A stretch of DNA of 64,000 nt, taken from contig CAKOVU010000001.1 of assembly GCA_934122115.1 (NCBI GenBank), positions 219,363 through 283,362 of the forward strand, written 5' to 3'. This document shows, piece after piece, positions 44,669 through 54,020 of the stretch. This stretch comes from UMGS1901 sp934122115. GTDB taxonomy: Bacteria; Bacillota; Clostridia; TANB77; CAG-508. Every line of letters begins with the position of its first letter. Position 1 is the first letter of the stretch. Under the pieces are notes generated by a model that made no database searches, was not told the origin of the DNA, and saw nothing but the letters and a program-made list of their open reading frames with translations. The translations under genes were made by a program, and so were the position numbers.

Positions 44669-46282
44669 ATGAAACTACAACATTTAGCAGTGATTTTTGT
44701 AATTATAATATTGCCAATATCGTTGGTATTAGCTGCTTATTTAGGTAATCAAATTACCACAATACAATTGCAAACACAGTATAGTACTAAGCTAATTAAT
44801 GCAACATATGACTCACTAAAGGCATTTAAAATAAATACAGCAAATAACAACTATTCTACTTTGGGCGCCTCAAAGGCAAGAGATATAGAAGCCTCGGTTA
44901 GTACTTTTTATAGAACTTTAGCAACTGCAATGGGAACAATCGGGTATAGTTCATATGAATTGCAAACATATACACCTGCTTTAGTATACACATTGCACGA
45001 TGGCTTTTATATTTATACAAAATATTATGATACAAATAAAAATGAATATACATATGGCTTAAAGCCTATGATAGCTTACTCTTGTAGATATAAGGTTGGA
45101 AACGGTGATAGATATGATTTTGTGGTAAACTATACTTTAGATAATTCAATATCTATAATAGGAACTGTAGATGGTGAATTCGTTACAAAATCAGGATATT
45201 TGATAACTAGAGCTTATAATGTGCATCAATATGAAGCTTTATATGAAAATTTGATTACATTTAATGACGCAGGAAACCCAGAAAATACAGATTCAGATGG
45301 AAAGCCTGTACCTGTTAGGTATCAATATATTGTATACAATAATCAAAAAGTGTACAAAGATGGAGATAGATATTTCTATTATAGTAGTGGCTATAGGAAA
45401 GATTATTTAAAATCAAGTGATGATATAAGAGAGGTTGAAAGTCGTTTTAATAATGGAGGAAGCAATAGTGCATCAATGTATTATACTGAGGCTGCAACAT
45501 TCTCATACTGGGTTATGAACAAATTGAGCAGTATAAAAATATCTGATGCTGTAGATGCCAATGGAAATTCAATAAGTTTTGCATCAAATTTAAGTGGAAA
45601 CGTATTTGATGTTAGTACAGATAATGATCCATTAGTAAGCACATCATTATTTAATGAACATAGAATGAATGTAATTAGAAGAACTATAGAAACCAATTTA
45701 GCTTCTTCAATAGCAAATTATAACAGTTACTCTAAATCGGGTTACCAATTTACAATGCCAATATTAAATGAAAACGAATGGGATAAAATAGAGAATAATG
45801 TTTGTATGATAGCTTTCTTACAAGGATTACCTATAGGAGGCAAGCTTTATAATAACTATTGTGTAGTTGCAAATAATGCTAATAAAGAAACTATAGGAAG
45901 AAATTCAATTTATATAATAGATAGTGAAGGTGAATACCACAAATCAGGATGTGCAACTTTAATTGCTAAATTAAGGAGCGGAACTGCAACAATAGTTGGA
46001 GCATATGCAAATAGCGATTTTGAAAGAAAAGCAGTTTCGCTTACAGGCGAAGATGCAAATGCTGGATCACAATTAACAGGAAGTAATGCAAATGATACAG
46101 CATACTATTTCCCACAGGCATATACGTCGTGCTATGATTGTATAGTAAATTCTCAGGAGGATTATGATATAGACGATATAATAAATGGAAAGGTAAATAT
46201 ACCAGTGCTAAAAGATGCATATTTAAAGGCTTTAGCAAGATGCAGATATGATGCATATACACAGAATCAATATTTTAAGTAA
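44669..46282 (+). CDS. TadG-like large pseudopilin or surface protein
   Basis: A 537-aa protein with an N-terminal helix (about 5-24, AVIFVIIILPISLVLAAYLG) and a long extracellular Tyr/Asn/Ser-rich domain. An early helical part (about 28-60, QLQTQYSTKLINATYDSLKA) resembles the stalk of a pseudopilin. Three Cys lie late (near 407-500). No enzymatic motif. By size, order and fold it is the best TadG/tip candidate. It is the last gene of the cluster, ending at a bidirectional terminator. Confidence 0.65.
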   Translation: MKLQHLAVIFVIIILPISLVLAAYLGNQITTIQLQTQYSTKLINATYDSLKAFKINTANNNYSTLGASKARDIEASVSTFYRTLATAMGTIGYSSYELQTYTPALVYTLHDGFYIYTKYYDTNKNEYTYGLKPMIAYSCRYKVGNGDRYDFVVNYTLDNSISIIGTVDGEFVTKSGYLITRAYNVHQYEALYENLITFNDAGNPENTDSDGKPVPVRYQYIVYNNQKVYKDGDRYFYYSSGYRKDYLKSSDDIREVESRFNNGGSNSASMYYTEAATFSYWVMNKLSSIKISDAVDANGNSISFASNLSGNVFDVSTDNDPLVSTSLFNEHRMNVIRRTIETNLASSIANYNSYSKSGYQFTMPILNENEWDKIENNVCMIAFLQGLPIGGKLYNNYCVVANNANKETIGRNSIYIIDSEGEYHKSGCATLIAKLRSGTATIVGAYANSDFERKAVSLTGEDANAGSQLTGSNANDTAYYFPQAYTSCYDCIVNSQEDYDIDDIINGKVNIPVLKDAYLKALARCRYDAYTQNQYFK

Positions 46283-46287
46283 TATAA

Positions 46288-46320
46288 AAATCAGGAATTC
46301 ATTTTAGAACTCCTGATTTT
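46288..46320. terminator. Bidirectional terminator between pilin-like gene and mutS2
   Basis: AATCAGGA pairs with TCCTGATT with a 17-nt loop, T-rich on both sides, between convergent genes. Confidence 0.75.
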
Positions 46321-46321
46321 G

Positions 46322-48682
46322 CTATTTTAATTCTACAACGGTAACTCCCATTTCCCCTTCACCGAATGTACCTAGTCTAAAAGATTTGGCATGTTTATTA
46401 GTCTTTAAGAACTGATGAATACCACTACGAAGTTTACCCGTTCCTTTTCCGTGTACTATTCTTATGCTAGCTAAACCACTCATAGAAGCATCATCTAAAT
46501 ATTTGTCGATAATAGGAATAGCCTCATCAACAGTCATTCCGATTACATTTATTTCAGGTGATATATTCTTTGCTTTGAAGCTATTTTTAAAGCTAGTACT
46601 TGAATGTGTAGTTTTTTGTACATTTACTGTATTTATTGGTAATGCTAAATCTTCCAGTTTTACATTCATTGTCATAACACCAAATTGCACCTGCAATTGA
46701 TTAGATTTATTAGGCAAAGTTAAAACTGTAGCATTTTGGTTTAATTTTTTTATAAAAACAGTTTGCCCAATACTAATATTTTCCTTTGAGAAAGAAAAAG
46801 TCTTATTAGTAGAAGGGGAAGATGTAATACTATTTAGACAGTCATTTAAATTCAATCTTAATTTATTTGCTTTCTTTAAGTCTATTTCGTCATCATTAAG
46901 TTCTTTAATGATTTCATTGGCCTCATCTTTAGCATTTAGCAAAATTTCTCTAGCTTTAATTTTGGCATTAGCTACAATACTTTCTGCCTCAGCATTTAAT
47001 TTAGAATTATCACGTTCAAGCGATTTCCTTAAAAGTTCTATTTGATTAGAGTTCTTTTTAATTATTTCTTTTTCTTTTTCAATTTCTAATTTATCATCAT
47101 AAACTTTCTTCAATAATGATTCAATATCAACATGTTCTTGGTTTAAATATTTTCCTGCATTAGATAAAATATATTCAGGCAATCCTAAATTTTTGCTGAT
47201 AGCGAAAGCATTGCTTTTTCCAGGAACACCAATTAATAATTTGTACGTTGGCTTTAAATGTTCTACATCGAAATCAGAGCTTGCATTTTCAAAACCTTCT
47301 GTAACTAAAGCATAATTTTTTAGCTCTGGGTAGTGAGTAGTAGCTAAAGTTAAAGCACCTTTATTATGAAAATCTTCTAATATACTTATAGCAAGGCTAG
47401 CACCTTCAACAGGGTCTGTACCAGAGCCAAGCTCATCTAAAAGAATTAAACTATTAGATGTTGCTTGATGCAAAATGTCAATTATTGTAATCATATGTGA
47501 AGAAAAGGTACTCAAAGATTCTTGTATACTCTGTTCATCACCAATATCTGCAAATACATTATCAAACACATATATGCTACTACCTTCTTTAGCTGGAATA
47601 TGCATACCACATAAAGCCATAATACTAAGTAAGCCAGTGGTCTTCAAAGTAGCTGTTTTTCCGCCGGTATTTGGACCTGTAATAAGTAAAGATGTATAAT
47701 CATCGCCAATATGAATATCAATAGGAACTACCTTTTCTGGATCAATAAGAGGATGCCTTGCACTAATTAAATTTATATATTTGGTATCGTTTATTATCGG
47801 ATGTACACCGTTAATTTTCTTAGAATATTTTGCTTTAGCAAAAATAAAATCTAAAGAACCAATTATTTCAACATCATTCGACAAATTATCTGCTAAAGGA
47901 AAAAGCAAAATAGATAAGTTTCTTAATATTTTTTCAATTTCAATATTTTCCTCTGTTTTAATATTATTAATTTTATTGTTCAATTCATAAATGGCAGAGG
48001 GCTCAATATATACAGTAGAGCCACTTGCAGATATATCTAAAATAGATCCATTAATCTTATCTTTTGCTTCTTCCTTTACAGGTATTACAAATCTATCGTT
48101 TCTAATTGTTATTATTGAATCCATAATGTATTTAGAATAAGCGGAAGAATGAATAAAATTAGATAATTTATCTTTTACATCTTGCTCTAATTTTTTCCTA
48201 TTTCTTCTTAACGTAGACAAAACCTTAGAAGCATTATCTGCAATATTATTTTCGTCTATAATAGAATCAAAAATTTTATTTTCCACGTTTGAATTTGCAT
48301 ATAAGCCAGAAAAATAATCTGATAACATACTAAAAGAAGATAAATCAAAAGTTTCATCCTCAAAAAAATAATCTTTTAGATTTCTAGACATTTTTAATAC
48401 AGTAGCAACATCTAATAGTGCTTTTGCAGATAAAAAGTTATTGCTATGCAAATTTTTTATATAAATATCAATATTATTAAATTCTTCTATAGGTGGATTT
48501 CCTTTTCTATAAATAAGCTGAAGGGCTAAAGAAGTTTCAGATAGAGCCCTTTCAACATCATCTTTATTTTTAAAAGGTTCTAGCTCAAAAACCTTAGATT
48601 TTCCTATATATGTATTGCAATGACTATTAAGCTCATCTAGTATTTTGTTAAATTCTAATCTGTTTAAATTTTTGTTTAGCAT
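46322..48682 (-). CDS. mutS2: MutS2 ATPase with Smr domain
   Basis: A 786-aa protein of normal length. Core domain about 1-300; ATPase with Walker A GPNTGGKTATLK (about 333-344) and Walker B LILLDELGSGTDPVEGAS; coiled-coil arm (about 515-620); KOW-like region; C-terminal Smr domain (about 712-786, INVIGMTVDEAI, IVHGKGTGKLR). MutS2 acts against homologous recombination or, as shown in Bacillus, splits collided ribosomes. The ATG follows AAGGAG on the minus strand. Confidence 0.96.
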   Translation of the reverse strand: MLNKNLNRLEFNKILDELNSHCNTYIGKSKVFELEPFKNKDDVERALSETSLALQLIYRKGNPPIEEFNNIDIYIKNLHSNNFLSAKALLDVATVLKMSRNLKDYFFEDETFDLSSFSMLSDYFSGLYANSNVENKIFDSIIDENNIADNASKVLSTLRRNRKKLEQDVKDKLSNFIHSSAYSKYIMDSIITIRNDRFVIPVKEEAKDKINGSILDISASGSTVYIEPSAIYELNNKINNIKTEENIEIEKILRNLSILLFPLADNLSNDVEIIGSLDFIFAKAKYSKKINGVHPIINDTKYINLISARHPLIDPEKVVPIDIHIGDDYTSLLITGPNTGGKTATLKTTGLLSIMALCGMHIPAKEGSSIYVFDNVFADIGDEQSIQESLSTFSSHMITIIDILHQATSNSLILLDELGSGTDPVEGASLAISILEDFHNKGALTLATTHYPELKNYALVTEGFENASSDFDVEHLKPTYKLLIGVPGKSNAFAISKNLGLPEYILSNAGKYLNQEHVDIESLLKKVYDDKLEIEKEKEIIKKNSNQIELLRKSLERDNSKLNAEAESIVANAKIKAREILLNAKDEANEIIKELNDDEIDLKKANKLRLNLNDCLNSITSSPSTNKTFSFSKENISIGQTVFIKKLNQNATVLTLPNKSNQLQVQFGVMTMNVKLEDLALPINTVNVQKTTHSSTSFKNSFKAKNISPEINVIGMTVDEAIPIIDKYLDDASMSGLASIRIVHGKGTGKLRSGIHQFLKTNKHAKSFRLGTFGEGEMGVTVVELK

Positions 48683-48743
48683 AAAATTAGTCTCCTTATT
48701 TAAAACATTATATAATAAATTATATAAATAGTAAAGAATACGA

Positions 48744-48773
48744 TTGACAGATAAATTGGAATTAACATATAAT
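48744..48773 (+). promoter_or_regulatory. Sigma-A-type promoter of the CmpB-like gene
   Basis: TTGACA (48744-48749), 18 bp, TATAAT (48768-48773). The transcript would start near 48780, which argues for the ATG at 48798 over the one at 48783. Confidence 0.65.
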
Positions 48774-48797
48774 TAATAAAAAATGAAAGAGGAAAAA

Positions 48798-49616
48798 ATG
48801 GAAAAAACAATAGATAAAATAAAAGAAATAAGAAAATACGAAGAAAGAGATATAAAGATTACATTTAAAAGGGTTTTAGCATATTTTGTAATATATAGTT
48901 TTTTAGGTTTTATAGTAGAAACTATATTTGGAATGCTTACAAAAGGAGTAGTAGAAAGCAGGCAAAGTTGCCTATATGGTCCATTCTGTTGTATATATGG
49001 TTTAGGTGCAGCAGTGATGATCCCAGGATTAGAAAAATTTAAAAAGAGCAATTGGGGATTAGCAATAGCAGGAATGGTAGAAGGCTCTGTAGTAGAATAT
49101 GTAATAAGCTGGGTTGGTGAGATTATATTTCAAATAAAATGGTGGGATTATTCAAATCTACCACTTAATATAAATGGTAGAATATGCCTGTTATTTTCAC
49201 TATTTTGGGGAATATTAGCATTAGTATTATTTAGACTAATAAATCCATTCATAGAAAAGATTATAGATGATATGCCAAAGAAATTATTTAATTTCATTGC
49301 TGTTGGAGGTACCACATTTTTAATATTTGATTTATTATTTACCGCACTAGGTTTAAAAATATTTTATACCAGATTAATCAATCAATATGATTTAAATCTA
49401 AAGAGTGAAAGCTCATTAGTTGTTAGCCAAGAGTTCTTAGATAATAGTATAATAGAATATTTATCTGAACATGTTTTTACAGATGAGAAGATGTTAAAAA
49501 CTTTTCCAAATATAAAATTTGAAGACGTAAATGGCGATATAATATGGGTAAAAGATATATTGCCAGATATAGAGCCATATTATTTCAAAATTAGCAATAA
49601 AATACATCTAAAATAA
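48798..49616 (+). CDS. CmpB-like ABC-permease-type membrane protein
   Basis: About 272 aa with five or more hydrophobic segments. The family-typical YFVIYSFLGFIVETIFG (about 25-42), RQSCLYGPFCCIYGLGA (about 56-72) and WWDYSNLPLNINGRICLLFS identify the PF06541 putative ABC transporter permease family of Firmicutes. No ATPase partner is nearby. A C-terminal soluble part (about 200-272) is poorly conserved. Start ATG 48798, 5-6 bp after AGAGG. Confidence 0.85.
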   Translation: MEKTIDKIKEIRKYEERDIKITFKRVLAYFVIYSFLGFIVETIFGMLTKGVVESRQSCLYGPFCCIYGLGAAVMIPGLEKFKKSNWGLAIAGMVEGSVVEYVISWVGEIIFQIKWWDYSNLPLNINGRICLLFSLFWGILALVLFRLINPFIEKIIDDMPKKLFNFIAVGGTTFLIFDLLFTALGLKIFYTRLINQYDLNLKSESSLVVSQEFLDNSIIEYLSEHVFTDEKMLKTFPNIKFEDVNGDIIWVKDILPDIEPYYFKISNKIHLK

Positions 49617-49634
49617 TATTAAATAGTTCGTTTA

Positions 49635-50309
49635 TTAATACAAACGAACTATTTTTGCTGTTACATTTTCGTCATCTGATGAAAAATATAGTTTTATATC
49701 ATTACTAGAGTTATTTTTAAATTTAAAATCAACAGAACCATATGAAACAGTAGCATCTTTACCTTCCGGCACATAGCCTACATTTTTGCCGTGTTCATGC
49801 CTTTCTACTACTTCTAAATCAGGCACAGCTAAAACTGCGTTGTATAAAGTGCTACTCACTTGGCAATTTCCACCACCTAATGCTTGTTCAGTTTCTCCAT
49901 TAATAATAACATCAGCTTTTTCATATCCTTTCTCAGCAGTTGACGGACCTAAAGTATTACAAAAAGAGAAAGTATCACCTTTATGCACAATGGTTCCATT
50001 TAAAGCAGAGCAAGTAATTTTTATATTGTTCAACCTACCAGATGCTTTGGATTTTAAGGGAGAAGAATAAGAAGATATTTCTTCTTCAGTTCTATTTTCA
50101 TTTGAAACAGAATTACTTTTTTCTATTATATTTTGTTTTTGAGCATCTTGAACTTCATTGTTAGTTTCATTAGATTCTATTGCAAGCTTTGTAGTATTGT
50201 TTGTGTTTTCATGTGTTTTATTATTTTGATAATTATTATAAAGTATAAAACCTGCTATCCCAATTATAATAATTAATATTATTATAAAAAATAAATATTT
50301 TTTATTCAT
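49635..50309 (-). CDS. VanW-family protein
   Basis: A 224-aa membrane-anchored extracellular protein: helix about 5-24, Asn/Glu-rich linker (about 28-90), and the VanW domain with KGDTFSFCNTLGPSTAEKGY and GGGNCQVSSTLYNAVL, including the paired Cys residues. VanW domains are linked to peptidoglycan but their activity is unknown; it is not evidence of vancomycin resistance. Good AAGGA upstream. Downstream on the same strand of the DacF-like gene. Confidence 0.9.
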   Translation of the reverse strand: MNKKYLFFIIILIIIIGIAGFILYNNYQNNKTHENTNNTTKLAIESNETNNEVQDAQKQNIIEKSNSVSNENRTEEEISSYSSPLKSKASGRLNNIKITCSALNGTIVHKGDTFSFCNTLGPSTAEKGYEKADVIINGETEQALGGGNCQVSSTLYNAVLAVPDLEVVERHEHGKNVGYVPEGKDATVSYGSVDFKFKNNSSNDIKLYFSSDDENVTAKIVRLY

Positions 50310-50378
50310 ACTAAAATCCTTTCTTAAAAGTTATCTATAAATTAGTATATACAAATAAAAAATATTTATAATTTAAAT

Positions 50379-51647
50379 TTATGTTTTATTTCTAAAAAGA
50401 GTAAACCAATTTCCATAAATCATTCTAAGAACAGCAGAAAAACTTAGTTTTGCCACATTTTTGGAAGCAATTAAATTTACACTATCCAATATTTCTCCAT
50501 TGATTGAATATGTTACTTCGCCTAGCTTTTGACCTTTTATTATTGGGGCAGAGAAGGTATCATCCAAAGTGATATTTTGACTAATTTCAGAAGTATTTCC
50601 TTTTTTTAATAAAACTCCGGAATCATTCTCCAATATAACATCGAGATTTGAAGAAACACCTTTATCTATTGAAACATTTTTTATTACATCAGATTTTTTT
50701 CCAAATTGTTTAAATTCATAATTATTAAAACCATAATCAAGAAGTTTTTGAGCTTCAGAAAATCTGATTTTTGGAGTTTGAGCACTCATAACAACTGCAA
50801 TAAATGATAAGCCATCTCTAGTTGCAGAAGCTGAAAGGTTATAGAGTGCAAGAGATGTAGAACCTGTTTTTAATCCCGTACAGCCATTATAATTACGAAC
50901 TAATTTGTTTGTGTTTACTAAGCTTGATTTTCCATCACGTAAAGAATCCATATAGATGGTGGTGTAATTAGTGATTGAAGGGTGTTTTATTAAAAGTTCT
51001 CTAGACATTATAGCAATATCGTAAGCAGAAGTTAAGTGGCCATCTTCATCTATACCATGGCAGTTCTTGAAGCAGGTGTCATTCATTCCCAGTTCTTTAG
51101 CTTTTTCATTCATTTTTGTTACAAAAGCTTCTTGGCTACCTTCTAAGTAATTTGCCATTGCCACAACGCAATCATTAGCAGAAACGATGCAAATTGCTTT
51201 CAACATTTCATCTACAGTTAATGTTTCACGTACGTCTAACCAAATTTGTGAACCACCCATTGCAGCAGCATCTTCAGTGCATGGAACTTTATCTGTTAAA
51301 GATATCCTTCCAGAATCAATAGCTTCCATTATTAATAATAAACTCATAATTTTAGTGACACTTGCAGGGCGTAATTGCTCATGCATATTATGATCATATA
51401 TTACAAGGCCAGTAGATTGCTCTATTAAACAAGCACTTTTACTTTCAAGATTTAAAGAATTAGTTGTGACTGTATCACTATTTGTATTTAAAGGAGCACT
51501 AGTTTGAACTGTTTCTAGCTTTGAAGACTGATTGGACCATACATATGTAGTTGCAGCTGCTAATGCATATGTTGGAGCTATACATAAGAAAATTAATGCT
51601 AAAGTCACTGCAAGAGTAAATTTAAATATATATTTTATTTTATACAT
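50379..51647 (-). CDS. D-alanyl-D-alanine carboxypeptidase (DacF/PBP5 type)
   Basis: About 422 aa, secreted by a signal peptide (about 1-32, ending YALAAA). Peptidase S11 motifs: SVTK (about residue 92), SAND (about 152) and KTGST (about 257). Trims the terminal D-Ala of peptidoglycan stem peptides. A C-terminal PBP5 domain and a helix (about 395-420) anchor it at the membrane. The start at 51647 is 7 bp after GGAGG; an upstream frame to 51689 lacks a site. Confidence 0.92.
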   Translation of the reverse strand: MYKIKYIFKFTLAVTLALIFLCIAPTYALAAATTYVWSNQSSKLETVQTSAPLNTNSDTVTTNSLNLESKSACLIEQSTGLVIYDHNMHEQLRPASVTKIMSLLLIMEAIDSGRISLTDKVPCTEDAAAMGGSQIWLDVRETLTVDEMLKAICIVSANDCVVAMANYLEGSQEAFVTKMNEKAKELGMNDTCFKNCHGIDEDGHLTSAYDIAIMSRELLIKHPSITNYTTIYMDSLRDGKSSLVNTNKLVRNYNGCTGLKTGSTSLALYNLSASATRDGLSFIAVVMSAQTPKIRFSEAQKLLDYGFNNYEFKQFGKKSDVIKNVSIDKGVSSNLDVILENDSGVLLKKGNTSEISQNITLDDTFSAPIIKGQKLGEVTYSINGEILDSVNLIASKNVAKLSFSAVLRMIYGNWFTLFRNKT

Positions 51648-52075
51648 ACAAACCTCCAGAAAGTAGATTTGTTTAATAATATTCAACAAAACAAAATATA
51701 TGTGTCAAAAATCAATAAAGCATATTGCTGTGATGTATAAATCGAAATAGAGATATAATAAAGAAGTTGTAGAAATGACAATAAGAGATTTTATAACTAT
51801 TTTTTTGAAAATTTTGTTTCACATCATTGATAATTATGCACAAATAAAATAAAAAATAAAAAAAGATATTGCAAAAGAAAAAAAGTAATAGTAAAATAAA
51901 ATTGAAGTATTTGTAATCTAAATTATAGCAAGAAAAAAGGTACAAATACAGCAAGAGCTAATAAAAACTATAATATAGAAAACAAATACAAAAAACTAAG
52001 AATATTATAGTAAAAAACAACTTAAAATGTTGCGAAAAAATCAAAAAGACCCAAAAGAAACAAAGGAGGATAAAG

Positions 52076-53446
52076 ATGTTTAAAAAACAGAAAATAAAAT
52101 CAAAATCAGGAATAACATTAGTGGCTCTTGTTGTAACAATAGTTGTGCTATTGTTATTAGCGGGAGTAAGTCTAAGTTTAGTTATAGGTAACGACGGAAT
52201 AATGAAAAGAGCAAAAGAGGCTAAAGAAAAATATGGACAAGCAAGCAAGAATGAGCAGAAAGATTTAGATACAGTAGAAGATTATATGAATAAAATGACA
52301 GGTGAAGGTTCTGGAACTGGAACAGGAACTGTTGTGAAGGTAAATGTAGGAGAATCTGCAACGGGTGTTGCAACAATAAATGGAAAAGCAGGAAATACAA
52401 ATAATCCAACAATACCAAAAGGCTATACACCAATAAATGCAGGAAATGCCACGTGGGGAGATGGAAACAGTAGCCCCGCCCCAAGTTCAATAGATAATGG
52501 CTTAGTAATAAAAGATGATAATAATAATGAATGGGTGTGGGTGCCAGTAGAAGAAATTAGCAAATATTATGAAAGCGTAGATTCAGGAGTCACAATAACA
52601 GGAAGTACAGTAACAACAAAAAAATATACAAAATCATCAATAGAAATGGGAAGAGAAGAAGATAAGACAACAATAACAAGAGGATTACCAAGTAGTAGTA
52701 ATAGTTGTCGTGAGCCTGCATTACTAGGTACAAATTATGATAGTGATGCTAATGCGAAAAAGGCAGGATTTACAGATGCAAAAGATATGGCAACAAAAAT
52801 GGTAAGAGAATATGAAACAATGATAAAAAGCATAGAAAAATATGGAGGATTCTATATAGGAAGATATGAGCTATCTGGAACAGTAGATAATCCAACAGAA
52901 AAAACAGGAGCAACAATAACAAAAAAAACCTGGTATGAATTGTATAATGCATGTAAAAAAATAGGAGCAAAATCTGATGGAAGTGATAAAGAAGGAATAG
53001 CAACAAGAATGATATGGGAATGCCAGTGGGATGCCACATGTGATTTTATATCAAAAAAGGGAGACCAAAAGAAAATAACAGATTCACGTAGTTGGGGAAA
53101 TTATTCTGATTCAACGTTTCCAGCCAATACAGGAAATTATGAAAAAAGTAAAAAGAAAGATACAGGATCAAATGAATATTGGAAGGCAAATAATATTTAT
53201 GATATAGCAGGAAATTGCTATGAATGGACACAAGGGGCGAGCGTCACCAGCAGACGTGCTGAACGTGGAGGTTACTACTACGACAGTGGCTCTTACCTTC
53301 CAGCATATATCAACAGCCACAACGATCCTACCAACAGCTACGTCTTCTTACGGTTCTCGTCCCACTTTAATAATTACTACTGGAATCTAGAGCGTGGGAA
53401 CCAGTGGAAAGAAGAATGGAATAGGTTGACAGAAAATAGAATCTAA
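52076..53446 (+). CDS. Prepilin-like protein with FGE/lectin domain (target 4), 3' frameshift
   Basis: A 456-aa paralogue. Prepilin-like motif SGITLVALV (11-19), Ala at +5, helix to about 36. FGE-like landmarks: NEWVWVPVEE, GGFYIGRYEL (near 258), NNIYDIAGNCYEWTQG (near 371). The variable region starts ERGGYYYDSG. One extra base near 53343-53349 shifts the frame: the +1 frame reads YGSRPTLIITTGI and stops at 53388-53390, the family ending, while this frame gains an unrelated 30-residue tail. Its first 75 codons are nearly identical to target 3. AAGGAGG precedes the ATG. 51690-52075 upstream is AT-rich with no inverted site pair. Confidence 0.78.
   Translation: MFKKQKIKSKSGITLVALVVTIVVLLLLAGVSLSLVIGNDGIMKRAKEAKEKYGQASKNEQKDLDTVEDYMNKMTGEGSGTGTGTVVKVNVGESATGVATINGKAGNTNNPTIPKGYTPINAGNATWGDGNSSPAPSSIDNGLVIKDDNNNEWVWVPVEEISKYYESVDSGVTITGSTVTTKKYTKSSIEMGREEDKTTITRGLPSSSNSCREPALLGTNYDSDANAKKAGFTDAKDMATKMVREYETMIKSIEKYGGFYIGRYELSGTVDNPTEKTGATITKKTWYELYNACKKIGAKSDGSDKEGIATRMIWECQWDATCDFISKKGDQKKITDSRSWGNYSDSTFPANTGNYEKSKKKDTGSNEYWKANNIYDIAGNCYEWTQGASVTSRRAERGGYYYDSGSYLPAYINSHNDPTNSYVFLRFSSHFNNYYWNLERGNQWKEEWNRLTENRI
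53236..53387 (+). other. Candidate DGR variable region of target 4
   Basis: Dense NNC/NNT codons: GGT TAC TAC TAC GAC AGT GGC TCT TAC CTT, then ATC AAC AGC CAC AAC, ACC AAC AGC TAC GTC TTC. This contrasts with the A-ending codons of the rest of the gene and matches AAC-type codons mutated at A. An intact DGR copy of the site would also be expected to repair the frameshift, which sits inside it. Confidence 0.6.
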
Positions 53447-53484
53447 AGAAGGCGAAAGCCTTTAATAGCATGAAATACGCTATT

Positions 53485-53541
53485 ATGGCAAAATTTAAGT
53501 TATACTACTCAGAAAGAGGAGCAAGACTTAAATTTTGCCAT
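53485..53541. repeat. 16-bp perfect hairpin downstream of target 4
   Basis: 53485-53500 pairs perfectly with 53526-53541 (ATGGCAAAATTTAAGT) around a 25-nt loop. A smaller AATAGC/GCTATT hairpin precedes it at 53464-53484. Confidence 0.7.
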
Positions 53542-53547
53542 TATCGT

Positions 53548-53571
53548 AGCGCCACTAGTGTGGCGCTTTTT
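53548..53571 (+). terminator. GC-rich 8-bp hairpin with T-tract
   Basis: AGCGCCAC-TAGT-GTGGCGCT then TTTTTC. It looks like a terminator; an 8-bp GC stem with a 4-nt loop is also the shape of the hairpin found behind DGR variable repeats. Confidence 0.6.
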
Positions 53572-53623
53572 CTATGTTTACAGGCATGGTTATGTAAACA
53601 AAAAATAACATAGAAAAAGCGTA
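53563..53623. repeat. Nested hairpin
   Basis: CGCTTTTTCTATG at 53564-53576 pairs with CATAGAAAAAGCG at its far end, enclosing a GTTTACA/TGTAAAC stem. With the two hairpins before it, this makes about 160 bp of stacked secondary structure with no gene. Confidence 0.55.
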
Positions 53624-53649
53624 ATAATTATAAAAAAGGTGGTGCAAAA

Positions 53650-53868
53650 ATGAGTTTTAGTAATATGTTAGAAATTTTACAAGAGAAAAATAAGGGAAAA
53701 ATTGTATTAGTAAAATTAGGTGTTTTTTATATTGCGACAGGAAAAGATGCTGTTTTGTTAAATAATTTATATTATACTAGAAATGTCAGAAGAATTAAGA
53801 AGAAACAAATCTATATATTGATTTTGCATTGCTATTATTTTTTGAATGGACTTTTTATAAAAAAATAA
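53650..53868 (+). pseudogene. Truncated DGR-type MutS-like gene
   Basis: A 72-aa frame. Residues 10-39 (KGKIVLVKLGVFYIATGKDA) clearly match the N-terminus of the gene at 23707 and of DGR-associated MutS-like proteins. After about residue 42 homology stops and the sequence is low-complexity and hydrophobic. It follows target 4 as the intact gene follows target 3, so this is a decayed copy of the same cassette. No Avd remains. GGTGGTG precedes the ATG. Confidence 0.65.
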
Positions 53869-53887
53869 AAAAATTTTAAGATAAGTA

Positions 53888-53916
53888 TTGACAAGTATAA
53901 AGAAATCTAGTATACT
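53888..53916 (+). promoter_or_regulatory. Promoter of the tRNA cluster
   Basis: Consensus TTGACA (53888-53893), 17 bp, TATACT (53911-53916), 20 bp before tRNA-Val. Confidence 0.8.
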
Positions 53917-53936
53917 TAATCTCGTCGGAAGGATAC

Positions 53937-54012
53937 GGTCGCTTAGCTCAGCTGGGAGAGCATCTGCCTTACAAGCAGGGGGTCATAGGTTCGAGCCCTA
54001 TAGCGACCACCA
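53937..54012 (+). tRNA. tRNA-Val (TAC)
   Basis: Complete cloverleaf with encoded CCA: acceptor GGTCGCT/AGCGACC, anticodon loop CTTACAA, T-loop GGTTCGAGCC. Confidence 0.96.
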
Positions 54013-54020
54013 TTTTTTAC

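Noticed and set aside
49635..50309. VanW as a vancomycin resistance gene
   Set aside because: No vanA/vanB ligase, vanH or vanX is nearby; VanW domains are widespread in sensitive Clostridia.
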